Part shown: positions 9,229 through 18,498 of the stretch, piece by piece | Layout: each line of letters starts with the position of its first letter | How positions within the stretch are numbered: the stretch's first letter is position 1 | Origin: Pigoraptor vietnamica | Taxonomy: Eukaryota; Opisthokonta; Filasterea | Direction of reading: 5' to 3' | Length of the DNA stretch: 21,602 bases | Assembly (NCBI GenBank): GCA_943704525.1 | Contig: CALSCQ010001025.1 | Coordinates: forward strand, 1 to 21,602 | Notes under the pieces: generated by a model | The model's database searches: none | Told to the model about the DNA's origin: nothing | Seen by the model: only the letters and a program-made list of their open reading frames with translations | Program-made: the position numbers and the translations under genes

Positions 9229-11016
9229 TTAATCAATGAGTTTGCGCACGCGACTTAGCAATTTGCGATCAATACAGTAAGCCCGCATCACGCTCAGGAC
9301 GCATACGCGCTCAAGGCACGCCGCCCCTCGATTGATGTTGTTGCACTCGTTCAGTATCAGCGTGTGCACGCCGCCCAGCGCAGACACGTCCTTCACGTTG
9401 TTACAGCGAGTGAGGTTCAAGCGGTGCACGCCGCCAAGCATCGACACGTTGCGAACTTTCGTGTCCGTGAGGCAGAGGTCGTATACGCCGCCGAGCCGTG
9501 ACGATCGATTCCGGAGGCTGAGCCTGTGCACGCGCCCCAACGCAGACACATTCTTCACTTTGGTCCCCCTGAGCCGCAGCGTGTGCACGCGCCCGAGCAT
9601 GGAGACGTCGGAGATGTTGTTGAAACTAACGACCAGGACGCGAACATTGCCGAGTGCGGACACGTCCGTCACACACCCGTTGTGAAGAATGAGAGTGTGA
9701 ACCCGTCCCAGGCCGCTCGCGTCTTTGACGTTCGATTCGTAAAAATCCAGCGTGTGGCAGTTCGCGAGTGCAGAGACGCTGCTCTGCGGGGCGATATTCA
9801 GCCAACTCACACGCAGCGTGTGGATGCGGCCGAACGGCGTCACGTCCACCTTCGCGCTCTTGACGTCCGAACCTGTCAACCACAGCGTATGGCACCCACC
9901 GAACGCGCGGTACGCCGCGTCAGAGAACGTGGAATGAGGCGCGATGGTAAGCTCGTTCACGCTGTTCAGAGCCTCTACACCGGTCAGATTCATGGACTCG
10001 TTATCAATCGCAAGCGTGTGCCAAGGGACGACACGTCGAGAGTATCGACGCCACCGAGCGGATACGTCCGCCGCGCGCACACAGCCGATGAGGATGAGCG
10101 AGTGGACGCGCCCGGCAGCCACAACGTCGCAGAGATTGGGCGATTGGGCGAGGTTGAGAAAGTGGAGGGCGCCGAATTCGGGGGGGGGATCGAAACAAGG
10201 GACGAATTGCGCCACGACAGCGATCGGAGGTGCGTCGTAGACGGCAGCCCCCGAATGTCGCCGCAACCCGTGATCGACAGATTTCGCACGCTGACGAGGG
10301 CGCTGACGTCCACGCCCCGCATGCTCCCGAGTGCGACGGTGGTCGCGTCCTTAAGCGCAGACAGGTCGTGCGGCTGTCCGCCCGGCCGCGTACAATTGTG
10401 GAGTGTGACGCGCGGCACTCCCGCGACGCAGTTTAGGTCCGTCGTCACCATGCTCTGAAGCAAAACAGATCGCGCGTTGCGAAAGGCAGGCAGGCTAACC
10501 GGCGCCTTCGCCGTGCTGCCCAGACGGAGCACGCGCGCGCCGGCAAGGAGCGGCGCGTCCGCAGTGGTGGAATGTTACCGTGTGCACGTTGCGCAGACTG
10601 TCGAGAGAGGCATAGACCGCAGAGACGTCGTCGTCGGCCGGCCCAGTGCCTCCAAAGCTGTCACTCAAGTCCCAGGGCCAATACAGCTCTGAGTCATCGG
10701 ACCTGTAACTATCGAACATATCGCTCTTGGTCCTCACAATCGTCGCCGTGTGCACGGCCCGCGAACGCCTCGAGGCAAGCTTCTCGGTCGCATACGCGCG
10801 ATACGACGACAGCACGAGCCGATCGACGGGGATCCACCGCTTCAGTTCCTCCCGAAAGGCCGAGTCCTCGATGAACTGCTTGTTGTAGAGCGGCCACAGG
10901 CGGTACAGGCGCACGCGCGGCGTCGTCTTCGCAAGGGAGGCGACGTCGGCGTTCGACAGGTACGACGCAATGTGGCACAGCACGATCTCCGATGGGAGAT
11001 CGCCAAAGGACGCCAT
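9229..11016 (-). pseudogene. F-box plus leucine-rich-repeat protein, frame broken twice
   Basis: Translation from the ATG at 11016 gives an F-box-like N terminus (LPSEIVLCHIASYLSNADV, about residues 7-25), the motif that binds Skp1 in SCF ubiquitin ligases. It is followed by a tryptophan/arginine-rich stretch and then leucine-rich repeats. The repeats are 19-22 residues with the pattern HTLxLxxxxVxDVSALGxV. At least ten are clear between 9260 and 9950 and more degenerate ones lie upstream. The first frame closes at 10495; the repeats continue in a second frame from about 10560 to 10180 and a third from there to the TAA at 9229-9231. The two breaks are near 10555-10563 and at a run of nine G (plus strand) at 10180-10188. 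This is either a decaying gene or a sound gene with sequence errors. An in-frame GT-AG intron (10578-10455) is an alternative for the first break. Substrate unknown. Confidence 0.75.
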
Positions 11017-11645
11017 TATAACACGCGCGTAAGGGCTGCAACGAGTGGAAGAACACACAGTAGTCACAGACGCAAAAAGGAGAAAACGGCGGGAAAAGGG
11101 CGGGAGCAGGGAAAGTATCACGTGATCGGCTAAGGTGCGGCTGTCCGGACACCACTCCGATATCCTAAAAAGGCGCGAGCAAAATATAAAAACGGTGGCT
11201 TCGCTCAAACGGCGCAAGCACACGCCCTGGCCTGTTCGGGCATTGTCGCGTGGCATTTCAGTTTCAGTGAGCATTCCGAAAGCGCGGGAGGCTGTGGGAG
11301 GGGGTGTGCCGAGTGCTGGATGAGGCGTCTGGCGGCCGACCCGACTGGTGCCCAGGCCATCCCACTGAGGCGGCGCCGGCTCGGCCGAGTGCAACTGAGA
11401 GGCCGGCACGGTTCAGTTCGCCAGCAACCGGACGGTCGCAGCGGTAGCAATAAGGCACGGAGCGTCGACCGAGATGGGTTCAGCGGGGGTTGCGTCAGTG
11501 CATAGTACTCTGATCGGCTCCGCTCGGCCACGCCAGCCGGCGAACTGAGCACCCGATCGCGAGTCCGGGTCCATCTCAGTGTCCGTACTCACAGAGGGTC
11601 TCCGCGGAAGACTTGCGCCGACCCAAGCGGATCGGCGGTGGCATA
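11017..11645. promoter_or_regulatory. Divergent promoter region between genes 3 and 4
   Basis: About 630 bases lie between the start codons of the minus-strand F-box/LRR gene and the plus-strand receptor gene. A perfect 10-base palindrome ATCACGTGAT (11117-11126) contains the CACGTG core bound by bHLH or bZIP factors in many eukaryotes. A TATAAAAA stretch (11185-11192) could be a TATA box for the plus strand, although the first ATG of gene 4 is 450 bases further on, which would need a long leader or a leader intron. Both assignments are inference from motif only. Confidence 0.4.
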
Positions 11646-14600
11646 ATGCGGTGGCGTGCACACAGCCCCTCTTCCGCACGTGGTGCGCCTCTTTCCCTCC
11701 TTTTTTATGAATGTTCGCTCGTGTTGTGCGTCGTCGGACTCGTTGACGCGCATCAACTGCCCAATCGCGCGTCTGAAGGCACGCACGCCAGCGAACCACA
11801 AGCGCCCTCCATTCGAACGCTTGTGGAAAACGAAGTCGTCCGTCGTGCACGTGATGTGGACCTGGACCTCGCGGGAGAAATCGAGAGGCGATTGAACTCG
11901 AGCGCAGCGGCTTCTTCCGTGCTCATCAACCTCTCCACATGGGCCGGCGCGAGTGGCGCCGTTGAACTTTCGCATCCCGTGGCGGTGCGCGGCGAGGGAT
12001 TGACGCTCTCACTCGTTGGCGGAGAAGGAGAGATACGCTTGCAATTGCGGTGCGCGCTCGACTCGGATGCGGCCTCGGCGTTCACCGTATCGCAAGGCGC
12101 GCGACTAGAGGCACGCGGCGTCGCGTTCGAAGGGTGCGCGGTGCGCGTGGACGCAACTGGCGGAGGGGTGGATCTGTCACGGTGCGATTTTGCGACCTCT
12201 GCGTTTGCATTTGTGTGCGAGGGCGGCCACTCTGTCTTTGAGGCCGTTGTGTTTCGCCATTTCTCGAACGACACCGACGTCGGCGCCGAAATTTTCGGCG
12301 GGTCCCTTCTAGTCAATGGGACGGCGACGCTTTCGCTCAACGCCACTGTTTTCGAGAAAACGCGTGCGGTGCAGGGGGGCGCCGTCCGCGTCTTGGGCAA
12401 TGCGTCCGTGCGCGCCGTTAACACTTTGTTTTCAGAGTGTGCCGCGTGTGCGGGTGGCGCCGTTTACGTGGGCGACCATGCGTCGTTCCAGTGCACGGGA
12501 TGTGTGTTCAACGCAACGCGCGCGCGTGCAGAAAGCGAATGGAGAGAGTGCGAAGACCCCGCACTTACAGCGGGCGCCGGTTTCGGCGGTGCTCTTCATG
12601 CGGCAGAAAGCGCGTCCGTGAACATGTCGGACTCGACGCTGACACTCTGCGACGGGAAGTACGGCGCTGCCGTGTACGCCGAAGGTCGCGCGTCGCTTTC
12701 GCTCGCCAGTGTTCGCATCGCAGGAGGAGACGACACTGCCACGTGCGAGTACGGCTGCGCGTTTTACGTGACGCACTCCGCCGACCTCAACGCCTCGCAA
12801 TGTGAGTTCACGAGCCTTCGCGCACGCGTGTCGGCGGCCGTGGTGTTCGTCGGCGAATCTGCGTCCGTGTCTCTCTCCGACAGTACCTTATACGAAGCGA
12901 CCTCCATCCTCGGTGGAGGGGCCTTTGCGCTCCGGAACGCGGCATCCCTCTCCCTGTCGCGCGTGGTCGTGGGCGCAGTGACGGTCGGCTTCGGCTCTTC
13001 CGCCACTGCTGCGCTGCCCGCGCCCTGCCCACTTTCGGACGAAGCCGGTGATGGGGTCTTCGTGCGTGCGGAGGGCACTTCCACGGTGTCCCTGTCGCAC
13101 TGCTCCGTGGGCGTGCTCCTGAGCAGGTGTGGAAGTGGCGGCCTTGTGGCGGTGTTGGAGGGGGCGACGGTGCGTGTGTTCAACGCAAGCGTCGCCTCTT
13201 CATCCGCTCTACGCGGTGGCCTTCTCTCTGCGCGCGGCAATGCGACGGCGTGGCTGTCGGGCGTGTCGTGCGGACAGTGCCACGCGGGCCTCAGCGGCGG
13301 CCTGGCATATGTCACCGGCAGCGCGAACGTCTTGCTTGACAATGTCTCTGCCGACGGTGCCGTGGCGCGACTCGGCGGCGGCGCTTTCTGTTCGGACGGC
13401 CCCTCTTCGTTGCTCCGTGTCACTGGTGCCCGTGTGGCCTCGGCGATCGTCGATCCCTCCAAGTACGGTTCCTGGAATTCGTATCCCTCGAACGCGCCCG
13501 CGGACTTGCTCGGCGGCGGCGGCATTCTCTGCGCTTCTGGCGGCGCACGCGCGGACATTCGCGATGCCATTTCAGACTCCGTGTATTCGGCCGGCGATGC
13601 CGGCGCGGTGGTTGTGTCTGGACGCGCGTCTGTTACCGTCGCCCGCGTGCGCCTCTCCTATGCGATTGCTGCGCGCTCAGGAGGGTTTGCGAGCGTGCGC
13701 GGACGCGGCAAACTCGACGTGGAAGACATGGAGGGAGTGTCGTTCGCGGCAGTGGACCGCGGCGGTTTTGCCGAGATATCGGAAGAGGGCGCGCTGCGGG
13801 CGCGCAATGTGTCGCTAACGGCGTCTTCTTCGAACAGGTCGCTGGGCGGTTTCCTCCATGCCGCGGGTTCGAGCGCCGCTGCACTCGAGGCGATCGTCGT
13901 GGGATTCTGTGCCGCGCACGGCGGCGGCGGCTTTGTGAGTGCGGCGGACGGTGCACGCGTGGACATTTACGACGTGCGCCTGGACACCGCCGAAGTGATG
14001 GCACTGCAGCCCGCGGGCGTCGAGCTCGGGGGAGGGTTCGCGGCCGTTGTTGGCTCCGCGTCACTCAGTGCGATCGCCATCAGCGTCGGGGCGTCGCGCA
14101 GCAATTCGAATGGAGGGTTCTTCAGCACGCACGACAGCTCGACAGTCCGTGCGTCGGCGTGCAATGCAGTCGCAGCAACAGCCGCGGTCGACGGCGGATT
14201 CGCGTGTGCTGTGGGGCAATCGGTTGTTGTGCTAGATGGTGTGGGCGCGACGACTACAAGCGCGGCCCAAGGATCTGGCGGTGCGGTGTTTGCGGGCGAC
14301 TCTGCTCGTGTGGATGCGGCCAATATCACCTTCGCGCACTCTGGCGCGTGGATGGACGGCGGGGTGGCGGCGGTGCGAGGGTCCGCTAGCGTCTCGTTTA
14401 CGACTTGTTACGTTGCAGATGCGCAAGCGGGTCAGCGTGACGGCTTCGTTTCTGCGGTTGGCGGTGTCAATGTCACGTTGAGCGAGGTCAACGTCACGTC
14501 CTGCTCTTCGCTTTCCGACTGGGGCGGTTTCGCGGAGGCTGCGGGGGACGCCACGTTACTTGCCGTCGGGGTTACCGCGGGACGGACGGTGAGCGCCCTC

Positions 14601-17600
14601 AGCGGTGCCGTCGTGGCGGCACGTGACCGGGCGGTCGTGAACGTCGCGCGCGTGTCAGTGTCGAGCGCCTCTGCAGCGCGCGGATGCAGCGGATTTGTTG
14701 TGCGTGGGCGTGCAAGGCTGTCCATCGCGGGCCTCTCCATTGCCGACGTCGCGACCGGCAGCATGGACGGTTGGCTGTCTGCACCAAAGTATGCGACCGA
14801 CACATCGGACGTTAGAGTTGCCGTCGCACTCGCACGTGATGCGAGCATCGGTGCCTTCTGTGCGCGATTAGGCCTCGGGACGAGCGCGAGTGCACCTGCG
14901 CACTTCATTGTCGATTCGCCGCACGTGTGCTACAGCGTGCCACCCGCGGACGTGACATCCCTGCACATATCTGTGGACGATGACATCCCATTTGCTATGC
15001 CGCTGGGGGAGGCGCCCATAGGAGCGCCGTTTCTGCACCTCAGCGGGCCGACGTACTTTTTCCAAGGCGTGCTCGTGAACGGTGTGGTCGAAGTTACGTC
15101 CGCCGCGCGCGTTACGTTCCAGGGCACCGTCTTCCGCGACACTCCTACGGCGGTATCGGGCGAGGCGCTCTTCGACGGCTGCCTATTTCTCGGCAATTCG
15201 CTCGTGTCGCTCACTGGCTTGGGCCGCGCACTCTTCATCAACTGCACGTTTGACGGTGCAACGGTGGCGGGTTTTCTGTCGGCACGGGAAGCGACACTCG
15301 TGTCTCTCTTTGGGGGGTCCGTCACAGCCACTGCGTCAGCCACCGACGGCGGCTTTGCGCGCGTGGAAGGCATTGCATCGGTAGAGCTTGAGGGCGTGCA
15401 TGTGGCGGCGACTGAAGCTCTCGGAAGCGGCGGGTTCGTCCGCATGGGCAGCGGCGCGGCGGACGAATCGTCGCTGCTCTCCCTGCGAGAGTGTGTTGTG
15501 GAGCGTGGCGTGGCCGCGATGATGGGCGGTATTGTGCACGTCGCTCCCGGCAGCCACTTTGTCGACGTGTCCTCGATACGCGTGTTCAATGCCTCCGCGA
15601 AATATGGGGGGTTTGCGTCCCTGTCTCTCGGCGCATCGATCGCTGTGCTGAACGCGTCTATGGACAACTGCGCCGCGTCGGGCGATGGCGGTGTCTTTCA
15701 CTTTGACGGTGCGACCCGCGCCGTGATCACCTCTGTAACATCGACATCTCCCAGCGCTCGTGGAAGCGGCGGGTTCGTGTATTCTAGCGGTGCGCGTGGC
15801 ACCGAACTGCGTGTCACGGCCGCCGTGTTGAGGAATGCGCGCGCAGGTGGCGATGGTGGCGTTCTTGCAGCGAGTGGCCGTGACGATGTGCGCGTGACAC
15901 ATTCGCTCGTAGCAAATGCGTCGGCCGGAGGGTCAGGTGGCGTCGCGTACGTCGCGCCAGGGGAAGGAGGCCGCTTCTCTTTCGTCGGTTGCGACATTCA
16001 AACGGCCTCCGCGCTCGCTTCGGGCGGTGTTGCGCGTGTGTCTGGGCGCGCGCCGCTCTCCTTCGACGACTGCAGAATCCGTGACACCGCAGCCCTGGCG
16101 GATGGTGGCGTCGCTGCCATCGATGAGGGGACCTTGGCCGTGGTCACGTGCTCCATACGCTCCCCCGCCGCCGTGCAGGGCAGTGGCGGCGCATTCCACG
16201 CAAGGGGCGGTGAGATCGTGTTCAACGACACGTATGTCGCGGGCGCGCATGCGGCCCTCGGCGGTGGCGTGCTGTATCTCTCTGGGGCGTCTCGTGCCGT
16301 GTCGCGCAACGTAAGCGTCGACGCGGCCTCCTCCTCTCTCGACGGCGGTGCCGTCCTCCTCCTCTCCGGAACTTCGTCGCTCACTACCATTGACTGGCGC
16401 GTGCGTGGGGCGGTCGGAGAGACGTACGGCGCCGTGGCCGCGAGCGCTTTTGCGGTGGCCGTTGTTGTTGGAGCGCAGTTGTCCGACTGTGCCTGTGTCG
16501 GGGGACCGGGCGGCGCTGTGTCACTGCGTGGGAGTGCGCACGTGACGCTGACGGGCGTCCGCATTACGAATGCGTCGGCGGCGGCGGCGGGTGGGGGCAT
16601 CGCAGTCTCTGCGAAGGCACACTTGGATGCGTCGGACCTTTTTATCGACACGGCGCGCACGGACGGTGACGGCGGAGCGATTGCGCTGGAGAGGGACGCG
16701 ACCGTGTGCCTGAATAGCTCTGAAATTCGGTCGTCGGTTGCGAGCGGATCGGGCGGTGCTGTGGCTCTGAGGGGTTCCAGCGCGCTTATCGCTACCGGTA
16801 TGCTTGTTGTGCGTGCTCAGGCGAATACGGGCGGCGCGTTTTCTGTCGCGGACGGCTGCTCCCTTTCGCTTCGCGCCGGGCGTGTTGTCGATGCAACGTC
16901 CCTTGGCGATGGCGGCGGCTTGTATGCTCGCCGCGCCAACATCACTGTAGAGGACTCCGTGTTTGTCGAAAGCGTCGCCGGTGTGCTGCCATCCCTCGTG
17001 GGCGGCGGCGGATTCGCATACGTGGATGACCCGCTCTCCCTCCGCATGAGGAACGTGACTGTGGACGGCGCGACGGCGGCCCTCGGCCCGGTCGTGTACA
17101 CCGCCTCTGCAGTGTCCGCGAGCGCGAGCGCGCCGACGGAGGACGATGCCGTGCGTGGCGTTGTCGCGACGCGCTTTTCGGCGGCTTATTACACGGGAAG
17201 TGGCCCGCGCATGCTCGTTTCTCCGCCGGCGCGGCTCGCGACGACGGTAACGGGAGTGTCCGGACCGACCGGACTCGGGACGCTCGAAAGCGGCGGCCGC
17301 CTGCTTTCTGTCTTCGTTGAGGCCAGGGACGCGTACGGCAACGCCGCAATTTTCCCGCCATCCCATCCCTTTGGCGCGCGCCTGTTTGTTATGTCCGGAG
17401 ATTGTCTGCTTTCCGGAGACCTCTCGCGTGAGTTTCGACTTGGGTCGAATGTGTCGTTCACCGACGTGCGCGTGTCGGTGCGGACGGCGCTGTCCGGCCT
17501 TCGCAACACGCACTGTGAGGTGGGCTTCGCACCCACCGGTCCCCTCACCGCACTGGACGACCCCGTTCTCAAATCTTCCTTCGTCGTGGATGTCGCGCCG

Positions 17601-18356
17601 TGTGGGAGCGGCCGCACGCTCTCCGTCGAAACTGCCACGGGCCTGCTCGTCTGCGCACAGGGGCCCAGCAGCAGTAACGCGAACGCTGGGATAGTCGCGA
17701 CTGCGGTGGTCGTTCCGGTCGTTGTCGTTGCTTGCATTGCCGTCGTGGCCGTGTTCGTCGTGCGGCGTGAGCGCCAGAAGCGCACGCGCGAGTACCTCGA
17801 AGCATTTTCCAAGACACACCTGAGTACGCGACCGGCGCTCATGATGCTGGACATACCACGTGACCAGCTGGAGCTCGGAGAGACGCTGGGCGAGGGGCAG
17901 TTTGGCGTCGTGTACAGGGCGCAGGTACGTCGGTGTAATCGTATTCGTCTCGGTTAAGTGAGAACATGTATCTGCGTCGCGTGCGTATGTGCGTGTATCG
18001 CGCGAACGTATGGTGTGGAAGTGTGAGTTACCTGCGCGTGGATGCTCGTGTGTGTGCTGTATCCATTGGACGCCGACGGGGATCTCGCTGCGACTGCTCG
18101 GCAGGTGTTCGTCGACGGCCGCTTCCGAGTGTGCGCCGTCAAATCGCTCAAGGGAAACGCGAACGTCCAGGCGCGCGCCGAATTCCGTGGGTGTCGCCAG
18201 GCGTCAGAGCGGAGTCAGCCCAATGCGCGCGCTGAACGAACAATTCGCGTGTCTCAGTCTAGACTCGTCTATTTTGTCTACGGTATTCAGTTAGCTGACT
18301 CGTTTCTCCTTCCTCACACATACTACCGACACTATGACCCAGTCGCTGAAGCGGAG
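11646..18356 (+). CDS. Giant beta-helix-repeat receptor with truncated kinase domain
   Basis: Exons 11646-17924 and 18105-18186, then probably 18343-18356. The ATG at 11646 gives a basic start and a hydrophobic stretch (about 17-35), a likely signal peptide. About fifty repeats of 26-27 residues follow, each opening with a GG(A/F/V) turn. They resemble the polymorphic-outer-membrane/pectate-lyase-like parallel beta-helix and form two blocks (about 85-1070 and 1190-1850). Many N-x-S/T sites suggest N-glycosylation. A filamin-like domain with VEARDAYGN lies near 1857-1975, then one membrane helix (about 2017-2040) with a following RRERQKR stop-transfer patch. The cytoplasmic part begins a kinase: LGETLGEGQFGVVYRAQ ends exon 1, CAVKSLKG (the VAIK lysine) is in exon 2, and AEFLAEAE (helix C) crosses into exon 3. 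No HRD or DFG motif follows. It is therefore a receptor tyrosine/TKL-like kinase whose catalytic lobe is missing here. Ligand unknown. Confidence 0.85.
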
Positions 18357-18498
18357 GTGCGTACATGCCATGGCTGCCGTTCGCAGCCTCTTCAATGCAC
18401 CTGTGGTCAGCCTCGCATTGCGCATTCCCAATATCGGTGCGCTTGCCGAACCCCCCCCCCCCCCACCCCCCCTCCCCTCTCTCTCTCATCCACCACAC
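18187..18498 (+). other. Kinase remnant and junction to gene 5
   Basis: This 312-base stretch holds a likely intron (18187-18342), the 14-base exon 3, and then a shifted frame from 18361 to 18436. The shifted frame reads MAAVRSLFNAPVVSLALRI and resembles the helix C to strand 4 part of a kinase, but it is out of frame by one base with exon 3. Past 18436 nothing kinase-like is seen. The rest is the C-rich tract and the leader of gene 5. Confidence 0.4.
18451..18486. repeat. Long C-rich tract followed by CT repeat
   Basis: Fourteen C, one A, seven C, T, four C and then alternating TC. The minus strand is G-rich with several runs and could form a G-quadruplex. The tract lies between the end of recognisable kinase sequence and the ATG of gene 5, so it could be part of a promoter or leader, or mark a rearrangement or assembly join. 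Confidence 0.85.

Noticed and set aside
9526-10458. A 310-codon plus-strand open frame opposite the LRR gene
   Set aside because: Its sequence is the regular antisense image of the leucine-rich repeats, with no fold of its own.
16521-17819. A 432-codon minus-strand open frame opposite the beta-helix receptor
   Set aside because: It is rich in Arg, His and Gly because it is antisense to the GC-rich repeat. The plus frame has a signal peptide, a membrane helix and a kinase start.
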